DNA of 64,000 nucleotides, from contig CAVSJQ010000012.1 in the NCBI GenBank assembly GCA_963728355.1, positions 118,490 to 182,489 on the forward strand, given 5' to 3'. A program made the position numbers and the translations under genes. This document shows positions 31,964-40,669 of this stretch, piece by piece; within the stretch, counting starts at the first letter, position 1; every line of letters begins with the position of its first letter. This DNA comes from Sva-07 sp963728355 (lineage in GTDB: Bacteria > Actinomycetota > Acidimicrobiia > Acidimicrobiales > Ilumatobacteraceae). The notes under the pieces are model-generated. The model was not told the origin of the DNA and searched no databases. It worked only from the letters and a program-made list of their open reading frames with translations.

Positions 31964-34266
31964 CGTCCGCAGTCCGAACCGGGCACCTCGACCAGGTCGG
32001 CGCAGCCGTCGCTCGTCCCGGCCGCGAGTACTGCCGTTCGTTGGCCGAGGTCACCGACGAGTGGGTGATCGACATCTTCGACGACGCGATTCGCCGGATC
32101 GAGAGTCGGGCTGGCCGGGTCGCCCTGCTCGCGATCGGTGGATACGGACGCGGTGAGCTCGCGCCCCAGAGCGATCTCGACCTCCTCCTGGTCCACGACG
32201 TGAAGCCGAAGAAGGTGTCCAAGGAAGTCGAACCCATCGCCAGTGCGATCTGGTATCCCCTGTGGGATGCGGGGGTGAAGCTCGGCCACGCCGTCCGCCG
32301 GATCGACGAACAGCTCGATCTCGCCAGGACCGACCTCGACTCGGCTACCGCGCTGGTGTCGGCTCGGCCCCTTGCCGGCGACGACGAACTCGCCGCCCAG
32401 GTGATCGCCCAAGGGCTCGACCTGTGGCGCACCAATCGGGTGCGTCATCTCGGGGAGCTGCGCGACCGGGTGCGCGTGCGCCAGGAGACCGCGGGTGACG
32501 TGGCGTACCGGCTCGAGCCCGACTTGAAGGACGGCCACGGCGGGTTGCGCGATGTCCAGTCGCTGTGGTGGGCCGAGGCGGCGGGTCTGCATCTGATCGC
32601 CGAGGACCTCATCGAACTCGACCGTTCGTACGACCTCCTCATGCGTGCCCGGGTCGCGCTGCACCTGGCAACCGACCGCCCCGGCGACGTGCTGCGCCTG
32701 GAGGATCAGGACGCCGCCGCGGCCCGAGGCGGTTGGAGCGACGCCGACGACATGATGGCCGACGTCGCTGCGGCCGGCCGGACGATCGCCTGGCTGTGCG
32801 ACGAGAACTGGGGCCGCGCGGTGGCGACCGTGGCGGAACCCGATCGGGCCGTTGCGCCCGGTGTGGTGGTCCGCGACGGTGAGATCGAGCTCGCCGCCGA
32901 TGCCGACCCCGCCAACGACGCCACCTTGGTGTTGCAGACGGCGGTGGCCGCAGCGCGCCAGCAGTGCCGGATCGGCCGGGCCACGCTCGACCGGCTCGCC
33001 GACGACGTCGCCGGTTGGCCCGGCACGTGGCCGGTCGGGGCGACCGACGAGCTGATCGCCCTGCTGCTCGAGGGGCATCGGGCGATCCCGGTACTCGAGT
33101 CGCTCGACCAGCGCGATCTCGTGGCCCGCCTGCTTCCCGAATGGGCTCCGGTCCGATCCCGCCCGCAGCGCAACGCCTATCACCGCTTCACCGTCGACCG
33201 GCATCTGTGGGAGGCCGCGGCCAACGCCTCGGCGCTCACCCACCGGGTGACGCGGCCCGACCTGCTCGTGCTCGGAGCGCTCTTCCACGACCTCGGCAAG
33301 GGCTATCCCGGCGACCACACCGACGTCGGGATGGACCTCGTGCGTCGGGTCGGGCCGAAGCTCGGGCTGCCGCCCGCCGACGTCGAGGTCCTCGTCACGA
33401 TGGTGCAGCACCACCTGCTCCTCCCCGACGTTGCGATGCGGCGCGATCTGACCGACGCCGCCACCATCGAGCAGGTGGCGGACGCCGTCGGCTCGGTCGA
33501 GGTGCTCGATCTGCTCCATGCGCTCACCGAGGCCGACTCGCTCGCCACGGGCCCGTCGGCGTGGGGGGAGTGGAAGGAGGGATTGGTCAACGAACTGGTT
33601 GCCCGGGTCCGTCACGTCCTCGGAGGCGGCGACGTCTCGGAGGTGACCTGGCGCCTGTTCCCCGACGCCGAGACGCTCGCCGTGATGGCCGCCGGCGAGG
33701 TGCAGATCTCACGCACCAACGACGTGATCACGGTCGTCAACCCCGATGCGGCGGGAACGTTCAGCAGAATCGCCGGGGTCCTGTCGCTGCACGGACTCGA
33801 CGTGGTGAGTGCCCAGGCGCACTCCGACGAGGGCGGAATGGCGGCGTCGCAGTTCCGCATCGTCCTGCCCGAGGGCGGCATCAACTGGCGGGCGGTGAAG
33901 GCCGACCTCGGGCGTGCCCTCGAGCGTCGACTCGCGATCGAGGCTCGACTGGCCGAACGGGCGGCGACCTATCGCCGCCGTCGCCGCACCCAGGCAGCCG
34001 CTCCCGGGCCGCCGTCGGTGGTGTTCGAAGATGCGGCGTCGAGCAACGCCACGGTGATCGTCGTGCGTGCCGTCACCAAGATCGGGATCCTGCACCGCAT
34101 CTCCAAGGCGATCGGCGAACTCGGACTCGACATCCGCCATGCGACGGTGCAGACGATCGGCATGGAGGTCGTCGACACGTTCTACGTGCGCGCCGACGGC
34201 AAGCTCGTGACCGATGCGACGTACCGCAAGGAGATCCATCGGGCGCTGCTGCACGCTGTCAGCTGA
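31960..34266 (+). CDS. glnD: [protein-PII] uridylyltransferase GlnD
   Basis: 768 residues in the standard order: nucleotidyltransferase domain with GGYGRGELAPQSDLDLLL (about residue 55), a helical linker with RLEPDLKDGHGGLRDVQ, an HD phosphohydrolase domain with LGALFHDLGKGYPGDH (about 440) and two C-terminal ACT domains (about 590-660 and 690-768). GlnD uridylylates or adenylylates PII and so reports nitrogen status (known). GTG 31960 is the start that fits the family. amtB and glnK, its usual actinobacterial neighbours, are absent here. Confidence 0.93.
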   Translation: MTSAVRTGHLDQVGAAVARPGREYCRSLAEVTDEWVIDIFDDAIRRIESRAGRVALLAIGGYGRGELAPQSDLDLLLVHDVKPKKVSKEVEPIASAIWYPLWDAGVKLGHAVRRIDEQLDLARTDLDSATALVSARPLAGDDELAAQVIAQGLDLWRTNRVRHLGELRDRVRVRQETAGDVAYRLEPDLKDGHGGLRDVQSLWWAEAAGLHLIAEDLIELDRSYDLLMRARVALHLATDRPGDVLRLEDQDAAAARGGWSDADDMMADVAAAGRTIAWLCDENWGRAVATVAEPDRAVAPGVVVRDGEIELAADADPANDATLVLQTAVAAARQQCRIGRATLDRLADDVAGWPGTWPVGATDELIALLLEGHRAIPVLESLDQRDLVARLLPEWAPVRSRPQRNAYHRFTVDRHLWEAAANASALTHRVTRPDLLVLGALFHDLGKGYPGDHTDVGMDLVRRVGPKLGLPPADVEVLVTMVQHHLLLPDVAMRRDLTDAATIEQVADAVGSVEVLDLLHALTEADSLATGPSAWGEWKEGLVNELVARVRHVLGGGDVSEVTWRLFPDAETLAVMAAGEVQISRTNDVITVVNPDAAGTFSRIAGVLSLHGLDVVSAQAHSDEGGMAASQFRIVLPEGGINWRAVKADLGRALERRLAIEARLAERAATYRRRRRTQAAAPGPPSVVFEDAASSNATVIVVRAVTKIGILHRISKAIGELGLDIRHATVQTIGMEVVDTFYVRADGKLVTDATYRKEIHRALLHAVS

Positions 34267-34291
34267 ACGTCGATGCCGTAACGTGATCGTC

Positions 34292-35002
34292 GTGACGGCG
34301 AGTGCGCGTGACTTGGCGAGATGGAGCGAGTCGTTGGCGGCGATCGCTCGCACGGGCATGGGATTCACCGAGAACCTGTACGAGCGCGAGCGGTACGAGG
34401 AGGTGCTCCACATCGCCGCCGACATCAAGGCCGCCGCGATCGAGATCGACCTGGCGCTCGAACGCGAGGACGAGGCGATGGCGGTCCGGCGGGAAACCGA
34501 TCACTTCGTGCAGGAGTGGATGGAATCGATCGGCGAAGGCGTGCCCGGGTACGTCACCCCCAAAGTGGCGGTCGGCGCGATCGTCGGCAACGACGCCGGT
34601 GAGATCCTGCTCGTCCAGCGCAAGGACTCGGGGATCTGGCTGTATCCGACCGGCTGGGCCGACGTCGGGTACTCACCGGCCGAGGTGGCCGTCAAGGAAG
34701 TGAGCGAGGAGACGGGCATCGACTGCGAGCCGCTGCGGCTGCTCGGCGTGGTCGACGGTCAGCGGATGGGCTTCAGCCGCTTCGGCATGTACATGCTGTT
34801 GTTCCACTGCCGGGCGACCGGCGGTGAGCTGACGCCGCATCCACTCGAGACCGCCGACGTCGGTTGGTTCGCCAAGGATGCGCTGCCCGAGGCGACAGCC
34901 GGGGCCCAGTGGTGGGGCCCGATGGCCTTCGAAGCGATCGACGGCGTCGAGTCGCCGGCCACGTTCGACTCGGTGCGCTCACCCGTCTGGCGCACCGACT
35001 GA
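34292..35002 (+). CDS. NUDIX hydrolase with N-terminal helical domain
   Basis: 236 residues. The N-terminal helical domain (about 1-85: ARWSESLAAIARTGMGFTENLYERERYEEVLHIA) is the type found before Nudix domains acting on nucleoside diphosphate-X. The Nudix part carries GWADVGYSPAEVAVKEVSEETGI: the REXXEEXG core is present as KEVSEETG, while the Glu usually six residues after the first Gly is Tyr, a variation common in this subfamily. GTG 34292 or 34283 may start. Likely substrates are ADP-ribose or CDP-like compounds, not proven. Confidence 0.85.
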   Translation: MTASARDLARWSESLAAIARTGMGFTENLYERERYEEVLHIAADIKAAAIEIDLALEREDEAMAVRRETDHFVQEWMESIGEGVPGYVTPKVAVGAIVGNDAGEILLVQRKDSGIWLYPTGWADVGYSPAEVAVKEVSEETGIDCEPLRLLGVVDGQRMGFSRFGMYMLLFHCRATGGELTPHPLETADVGWFAKDALPEATAGAQWWGPMAFEAIDGVESPATFDSVRSPVWRTD

Positions 35003-35006
35003 CGAA

Positions 35007-35897
35007 TCAGTCGGGATCGCGGTCGCGCAGGAACTGCTCGACCTCTTCGACGAGCGCATCGGGATCGAGCGGACCCTCCGACGAGAGGTCGTCGTCGCTG
35101 CCGTCGGCGGCCTCCTCGTCGGTCAGTTGCTCCAGACGCGACAGGTACTCGATCATGTCGTCATCGTCGCCGATCAGCGCCGACACCTGTGCGTCGTACG
35201 CCGCCGCACCGGTGGCGAGGTGGGAGAGCGGAGCCGGTGTCCCGATCATCGAGCACGCCCGCTCGACCAGCGCCATCGCCGCCTTCGGCGACGGAATCTG
35301 TGAGGCGTAGCCGGGTACCGCCGCCCACAGCGACGCGGTTGCCATGCCGGTCCGGTTGAGTGCGTCGTGCAACACGCCGACGATGCCGGTCGGCCCCTCG
35401 TACTGCGACCGCCGGAGCTCGAACCGCTCGATCAGCGATTCGTCGGTAGCCGTGCCGATCAGCGGTACCGGACGTGAATGCGGCACGTCGGCCAGCAGGG
35501 CGCCGAGCGAGATCGCCATGGTCACGCCGAACGTCTCGGCGATGCCCTCGATCTGCTCGCAGAACAATCGCCAACGCAGCGCCGGCTCGGGTCCGAGCAC
35601 GAGGATGACGTCGGTGCCCGGCAGCGACACCGACCAGACGCCGACGGTCGGCCACACGATCGAACGGTGGTGCTCTTCGTCGAGGCGCACGTGCGGGCGC
35701 ACGGTGGCGAAGTCGGTGAAGACCTCGGGATCGATCTCGGCGAGCGCCTCGGCACCCCACGCCTCGACCATCGTCCGCAACGCCATCGAGGCGGAGTCGC
35801 CGGCATCGTTCCAACCGGTGAACGCGGCCACGAGCACGGGCCGGTTCAGGTTCGGTTCCGCCAGCCTACGGACGTGCTCGGTTCCCACGGATCCCAC
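35007..35897 (-). CDS. PAC2 (proteasome assembly chaperone-like) family protein
   Basis: 296 residues. RPVLVAAFTGWNDAGDSASMALRTMVEAWGAEALAEIDPEVFTDF, RPHVRLDEEHHRSIVWP, ILVLGPEPALRWRLFCEQ and TGIVGVLHDALNRTGMATASLWAAVPGYASQIPSPKA match the actinobacterial PAC2 family. It has an acidic C-terminal tail (SDDDLSSEGPLDPDALVEEVEQFL). The family is linked by fold to archaeal/eukaryotic proteasome assembly chaperones; its bacterial role is not established. GTG start. Confidence 0.86.
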   Translation of the reverse strand: MGSVGTEHVRRLAEPNLNRPVLVAAFTGWNDAGDSASMALRTMVEAWGAEALAEIDPEVFTDFATVRPHVRLDEEHHRSIVWPTVGVWSVSLPGTDVILVLGPEPALRWRLFCEQIEGIAETFGVTMAISLGALLADVPHSRPVPLIGTATDESLIERFELRRSQYEGPTGIVGVLHDALNRTGMATASLWAAVPGYASQIPSPKAAMALVERACSMIGTPAPLSHLATGAAAYDAQVSALIGDDDDMIEYLSRLEQLTDEEAADGSDDDLSSEGPLDPDALVEEVEQFLRDRDPD

Positions 35898-35929
35898 GCT
35901 ACCGGCGACACGCGGTAGCGTCAGCCGAG

Positions 35930-36403
35930 GTGAGTGTCGACACGATTCCAGGGGGCGGCGGCGACCAGGACGGCGCGGCCGTCGTCGTGGCGGTGCACGC
36001 CGTCGACGACGAACTCGTCGAGGCGTTCAACCGGCTGGTCCCGCAGCTGTCGTCGTCGTCGCCACCACCGTCGCACGATCACCTGACCGCCCTGGTCGAC
36101 AGCGAGGACACCGTGCTGTTCGTCGCCCGCGTCGAGGGGCGGATCCTCGGCAGCCTCACGCTGGCGCTCTACCGCATCCCGACGGGGACCAAGGCATGGA
36201 TCGAGGACGTCGTCGTCGATACTGAAGCACGCGGGCACGGTCTCGGCGAACTGCTCAACCGGGCGGCGCTCGACGAGGCCCGCGCACGTGGTGCCAAGAA
36301 CGTCAGCCTGACGAGCCGACCCTCGCGAGAGGCGGCGAACCGCCTCTACCGTCGCATCGGGTTCGAGCACTACGAGACCAACGTCTACCGCTACACGCTC
36401 TGA
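35930..36403 (+). CDS. GNAT-family N-acetyltransferase
   Basis: 157 residues. AWIEDVVVDTEARGHGLGELLNRAALDEARARGAKNVSLTSRPSREAANRLYRRIGFEHYETNVYRY is a textbook GNAT core with the acetyl-CoA loop ARGHGLGELL. The GTG start is separated from the divergent PAC2 gene by 32 bases. The substrate is unknown. Confidence 0.88.
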   Translation: MSVDTIPGGGGDQDGAAVVVAVHAVDDELVEAFNRLVPQLSSSSPPPSHDHLTALVDSEDTVLFVARVEGRILGSLTLALYRIPTGTKAWIEDVVVDTEARGHGLGELLNRAALDEARARGAKNVSLTSRPSREAANRLYRRIGFEHYETNVYRYTL

Positions 36404-36443
36404 CCACCGCCACGGCCAGCGCCAGCGCCAGCGCCCAACCAAC

Positions 36444-36498
36444 CACGTTTGTGTGCGGATTCCGGTGGGGCGCCCCACCGGGAATGCAGCGCAAACGG
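36444..36498. repeat. core palindromic intergenic repeat, copy 3
   Basis: CACGTTTGTGTGCGGATTCC...CACCGGGAATGCAGCGCAAA: strong palindrome with GGTGGGG-CGC-CCCACC at the tip. It sits between convergent genes, where it could end both transcripts. A short GCCAGC tandem run precedes it. Confidence 0.85.
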
Positions 36499-36507
36499 AC
36501 CGGGCAC

Positions 36508-37098
36508 TCAGGACTGGGCGCGGCGGAGGTCTTCTGCTGCTTGTCGGACCTGCCAGTCGCGGTCGACGAGCGCCCGCTCGATCGTGGCCTCGACCTCGGG
36601 CCCGTCGAACGGGGCGAGTGCCAGCACCGCGCGTCGGCGCACCGCGGGCTTGTCGGCGCACGCGGCGATGATCGCAGCCACCCCGCGGTCGTCGCCGATC
36701 GCTCCGAGCGCGGCGACGGCGGACTCGCGGACCAGCGGATCGTCGGCGGACCCGGCCAGCTCGACGAGCCGGTCGACGATGGCGTCGCGTCTCGACTCGT
36801 GCTCTCCGCATGCCCATGCAGCGACCTCGATCACCCGATCGTCGGGATCGTGGAGGACATCGAGCAGGTCGACGGAGGGATGCCTCGCGGCGATCTCGGC
36901 GGCCCGCCGGCGCACCGCCACGTCGGAGTCGCCCAATACGTGGGTGAGCGTGTCGTCGTCGAGCTCGTCGAGACGTTTCAGCGCGCTGAGCGCTGCTGCG
37001 CGCACGGCCGGGTCTGTCGACGTCAGGCCCGCTCGGGCGGTACCCACGTCGCCTCGGTGCCCAGCGACGGCGACCGCGCGCAGATCGGGGCCCGTCAC
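36508..37098 (-). CDS. HEAT-repeat protein
   Basis: 196 residues built of helical HEAT-like units: DPAVRAAALSALKRLDELDDDTL, DSDVAVRRRAAEIAARHPSV, DPDDRVIEVAAWACGEHES, DPLVRESAVAALGAIGDDRG and DWQVRQAAEDLRRA. Such repeats form protein-binding scaffolds; no catalytic residues. The GTG start at 37098 overlaps the stop of a small membrane protein gene upstream, so the two are coupled. Confidence 0.82.
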   Translation of the reverse strand: MTGPDLRAVAVAGHRGDVGTARAGLTSTDPAVRAAALSALKRLDELDDDTLTHVLGDSDVAVRRRAAEIAARHPSVDLLDVLHDPDDRVIEVAAWACGEHESRRDAIVDRLVELAGSADDPLVRESAVAALGAIGDDRGVAAIIAACADKPAVRRRAVLALAPFDGPEVEATIERALVDRDWQVRQAAEDLRRAQS

Positions 37099-37430
37099 TG
37101 CTTCAACAAGTCGGTCAGGGTGATGACGAGCCAGCCGGTGCCGAACGCGATGACGATGGCGAGTACCGCACCCATCACGATGGCGATCGCCGAGCCGGCC
37201 ACGACCGCCCACAGCCGGCGCAACAGCCCAGGCCGCTTGTACAGCGAGGTGGTGGTTTCGGCGACGGGGATCGGTTCCCAGGAGCGGCGGAGAATCGGGT
37301 TGCCGCGTGGTGTTCGTGCCGTTGGTCTGGCAGTCTTGCGCCAGCCCGCCAGGACGAGCGCCACGAGCGCGAGTCCGGCCATCCAGGCGGCCTGAGTGGT
37401 GAGATCCGTGACCGACACGACAACCGACAT
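37095..37430 (-). CDS. small two-helix membrane protein
   Basis: 111 residues with two hydrophobic helices, WMAGLALVALVLAGW (about 15-30) and AVVAGSAIAIVMGAVLAIVIAFGTGWLVI (about 75-103), joined by a basic cytoplasmic loop. No family recognised. Its ATG shares the bases CATG with the divergent protease gene start, and its end overlaps the HEAT-repeat gene. Confidence 0.65.
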   Translation of the reverse strand: MSVVVSVTDLTTQAAWMAGLALVALVLAGWRKTARPTARTPRGNPILRRSWEPIPVAETTTSLYKRPGLLRRLWAVVAGSAIAIVMGAVLAIVIAFGTGWLVITLTDLLKQ

Positions 37431-38604
37431 GGTACCGAGCGTCGAGGGTCCGGTTGCTCCGCGCCCACGATGGTGGGCCTGGACGATGGCCGGCTTCGGC
37501 GTGGCGGTGCTCGCCGCGATCGGGTTGGCGTCACTCCTGCCGTCCACGCTGGTGTCGGAGAAGGAGAACCGGCGAACCGGTGAGCTCGAGCCCACGCCGT
37601 ACGCATTGACGCCGGCCTCTGCCGACCCGGTGAACAACCGCATCGAGTTCGGTGAGCTGCCCGAGGGCGTCGAGCGGTTCGACACCTCCAACGACTTCCA
37701 CTTCGTCACCGTGACGTCTCCGGCGCAGTCCGTGCTGTCGTGGTTCGCCGGCCGCGACGACCCGGCCATCGACTTCCTGACCGAGGAGGACAAGTTCGGC
37801 GTCCGCACCCCGACGCAGCGCCGGGAGTTCAACCTGCAGCTGATGCGCACCGCCGAGCAGGAGGCCCAGTTCGTGGCGCTGCAGAAGCTCGGCTACGACG
37901 TCGAACTCACCCCGGGCGAGGTCATCGTCCAGGACGTGTTGTGCAAGACGCCCGGCGATGACGGCGAATGCGCCGAATGGTTCCCCTCCGACGAGCAGAT
38001 CGATCCGGCCGACCGAATTCTCGAAGCCGAGGGTGTCACGCTCGAAACGGTCGACGACCTCAGCGCTCTGCTCGCCGACAAGGAGCCGGGCGACACGATC
38101 GACCTCCGCATCGAGCGCCCGGACGAGGGCGAACGAGACGTCACCGTCGAGCTGTCGGCATCGCCGGACGATCCCAACCGCACGATCATCGGCTTCATCC
38201 CGTTCGACACCAGTGCGATCACGCTCCCGTTCGAGGTCGACATCCGCACCGACGACATCGGGGGCCCGTCGGCTGGGCTCGCCTTCACGTTGGCGCTGAT
38301 CGACGAACTCTCGCCGGGCGATCTCACCGGACCGCAGGATGTCGCAGTGACCGGAACGATCTCACAGGACGGGACCGTTGGCCCGATCGGTGGCTTGACG
38401 CAGAAGGTGTCAGCGGTTCACCAGAACGGCATCTCGGTGTTCCTCGTGCCGGCGTCGCAGTCCGAACTCGACGACCCAGCGCGGCTGCAGCGACTCATCG
38501 ATGCCGGCCGCGGCGAGGTCGAGATCATCCCGGTCGCCACGCTCGATGATGCACTGGCCGTCCTCGAGGACCTCGGTGGCGACCCGCTGGTCACCGTGGC
38601 CTGA
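37429..38604 (+). CDS. membrane-anchored PDZ and Lon-type (S16) protease, YlbL-like
   Basis: 391 residues. One transmembrane helix (MAGFGVAVLAAIGLASLLP, about 20-38), then a PDZ-like domain with DRILEAEGVTLETVDDLSALLADKEPGDTI (about 195-225). The C-terminal S16 protease domain has catalytic Ser in GGPSAGLAF and Lys in GGLTQKVSA. This is the actinobacterial YlbL/VlpA-type layout; members work in membrane protein quality control (Bacillus YlbL, known). ATG 37429 is used; GTG 37408 is an upstream alternative. Confidence 0.88.
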   Translation: MVPSVEGPVAPRPRWWAWTMAGFGVAVLAAIGLASLLPSTLVSEKENRRTGELEPTPYALTPASADPVNNRIEFGELPEGVERFDTSNDFHFVTVTSPAQSVLSWFAGRDDPAIDFLTEEDKFGVRTPTQRREFNLQLMRTAEQEAQFVALQKLGYDVELTPGEVIVQDVLCKTPGDDGECAEWFPSDEQIDPADRILEAEGVTLETVDDLSALLADKEPGDTIDLRIERPDEGERDVTVELSASPDDPNRTIIGFIPFDTSAITLPFEVDIRTDDIGGPSAGLAFTLALIDELSPGDLTGPQDVAVTGTISQDGTVGPIGGLTQKVSAVHQNGISVFLVPASQSELDDPARLQRLIDAGRGEVEIIPVATLDDALAVLEDLGGDPLVTVA

Positions 38605-38657
38605 ACGATCCGCCGGATTGCCACCATCCGCGCGCGCCGGGTGCGTAGCGTTGCGCC

Positions 38658-40658
38658 ATGGCCATGTCCTTCGCCCGCCCCGATCCGTCGTCACCGGCGT
38701 CGATTGCCGACGCTGCGTTCGGCACCGGCCGTCGCGGCTTCGACCAGGGAGAGGTCCGGGACTTCCTGCGCATGGTCGCGGCCGAGCTCGGACGTCTGCA
38801 GGAGCGCGAACGATTCCTCGAACGTGAACTCCGCAACGCACAGGCGAGCCCGGACCTCGCCTCGGTCCAGTTGGACGAGCAGTCGCTCACCCGGCTGCTC
38901 GGCGAGGAGACCGCGCGAGTCCTGACGACGGCCCGCGAGAGCGCGGCTGAGATCCGCCAGAAGGCCGAGCAGAGCGCGGCGCAGTTGCTGAGCGAAGCCA
39001 GCGACGAGGCCGCCCGCATGCGGGAGGAAGCCGAGATCGAGGCGTCGCGCCGCCGCACGGACGCCGCCGCTGACGCCGAGGCCGAGCTGGCGATGGCCAA
39101 GCAGCAGGGCCGCGAGATGGTCAACGAGGCGCGCGCCTACCGCGAGCGTGTTCTGAGCGAACTGGCCCGCCGACGGGAACTGGCACGTGAGCAGATCGAG
39201 CAGCTGCTGCACGGGCGCGACCGGTTGATGCAGTCGTTCGAACGGGCCCGCCTGGTGGCCGTCGACGTCGTCGCCGAGCTGCAGCCGCTCGGCGAACCCG
39301 ACGAGTACGTCAACCTGGCGCCGACGACCGGCCCGGTCCCGGTGATGGTGCCCAACAGCCCACGTCCGGCTGTAGCCGCGTCGCCCGCCACATCCGACGA
39401 GCACCCCGCCGGTGCGGACGACGCCGAAGCCGGCGACGACACGGCGGAGCAGGAAACCGTGGAGCTCGAACCGCACGTCTTCGACGCAGCGGAGGTCGAT
39501 GCAGCGGAGGTCGGGCCAGCGGAGGTCCAGCCAGCGGACGTCGATCCCACCGTGGAGGTCGACGCCGCGAGCGCCGCCGCGGACGACAGCGCCGAGGCAC
39601 CGCACGCCGACGCCGACGCCGACGTCGAACGTGCCGGCGCTGCGGAGCTGCTCGCCGCCGAGCCGGTTCCCGCTGCCGGTGACGTCGACGGCACCGCCGA
39701 AGCCGATGTCGAGGACGACGTCGAGGCGATCATCGACGCGCCCGAGCCGTCCGACGACGTGGTCGACGCCGACGCCGAGCCGGCGGAGTCACCGGTCGAA
39801 GCGAGCGACGACGTCGTCGTGGATCTGTTCGCACGGCTCCGTGCCGACGCCTCCCTGGCCGTGGTCGACGACGAGGCTGAACGGGAGTCCGGAGACGACG
39901 CCGATGTCGAACAGACCGCCGACGTCGATCAGGCCGCTGACGCGGAACAGGGCGCCGAACATCCCGACGAGAGTGACGAGGTGGGCGAGGCAACACCGTT
40001 CGACGAGCGCGATGCCGAGCTGACGCCGCTGATCGTGGCGAGCGCCAAGAAGCTCAAGCGGGTCCTCGCCGACGAGCAGAACGAAGTCCTCGACGCGCTG
40101 CGCCGTCGGGAACCGGTGCGCACTCTCGGTGATCTGCTGCCGCCACCGGCCGAACACCTCGGCCGGTACCGTGTGGCGATCGTCGACGACCTCCTCGCTG
40201 CCGCCAACGCCGGAGCGTCGCTCGTCACGCCAGGACGAGTGGCGAGGCTCAAGAAGGCCGACGCCAACAAGGCGACCGCCGCCGGCGACGCCGTGCTCGA
40301 CGAGTGGCTGATCGTGCCCCTTCGCGAACGTCTCGAGCGGTGCGTGATCGACGGTGACGGCGACAACGCCGGCATCACCCAACGGATCCGTGCGGTCTAT
40401 CGCGAGTGGAAGACCCAGCACATCGACGAGCAGCTCGACGACGTGATCCGAACGGCGCACGGCAGCGGTGCCTTCGCCGCGCTCGACCCCGGCGTGGCCG
40501 TCCGTTGGGCGGCCGATCCGTCGCACGACGTGTGCGCCGACTGCGACGACAACACCCTGGCCGGAGCCGTCCCGGCCGGTGAGGCGTTCCCGACCGGCCA
40601 TGTCTCGCCGCCGGCACACCTCGGGTGCCGATGCATCTTGCTGCCTGCTGACAGTTAG
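38658..40658 (+). CDS. DivIVA-like coiled-coil protein fused to a C-terminal Cys/His phage-type domain
   Basis: 666 residues. The N terminus (GTGRRGFDQGEVRDFLRMVAAEL, about 20-45) is a DivIVA domain start, followed by a coiled coil to about residue 200. A very acidic Ala/Asp/Glu/Val region runs to about 445. The C-terminal domain (about 450-666) ends with VCADCDDNTLAG, GEAFPTGHVSPP, HLGCRC, a C-x2-C...GH...CRC pattern like that closing phage Mu F/SPP1 gp7 head-morphogenesis proteins. DivIVA proteins mark curved membranes at poles and septa (known). The fusion's job is not known. Confidence 0.75.
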   Translation: MAMSFARPDPSSPASIADAAFGTGRRGFDQGEVRDFLRMVAAELGRLQERERFLERELRNAQASPDLASVQLDEQSLTRLLGEETARVLTTARESAAEIRQKAEQSAAQLLSEASDEAARMREEAEIEASRRRTDAAADAEAELAMAKQQGREMVNEARAYRERVLSELARRRELAREQIEQLLHGRDRLMQSFERARLVAVDVVAELQPLGEPDEYVNLAPTTGPVPVMVPNSPRPAVAASPATSDEHPAGADDAEAGDDTAEQETVELEPHVFDAAEVDAAEVGPAEVQPADVDPTVEVDAASAAADDSAEAPHADADADVERAGAAELLAAEPVPAAGDVDGTAEADVEDDVEAIIDAPEPSDDVVDADAEPAESPVEASDDVVVDLFARLRADASLAVVDDEAERESGDDADVEQTADVDQAADAEQGAEHPDESDEVGEATPFDERDAELTPLIVASAKKLKRVLADEQNEVLDALRRREPVRTLGDLLPPPAEHLGRYRVAIVDDLLAAANAGASLVTPGRVARLKKADANKATAAGDAVLDEWLIVPLRERLERCVIDGDGDNAGITQRIRAVYREWKTQHIDEQLDDVIRTAHGSGAFAALDPGVAVRWAADPSHDVCADCDDNTLAGAVPAGEAFPTGHVSPPAHLGCRCILLPADS

Positions 40659-40669
40659 TCTCGGCGCCA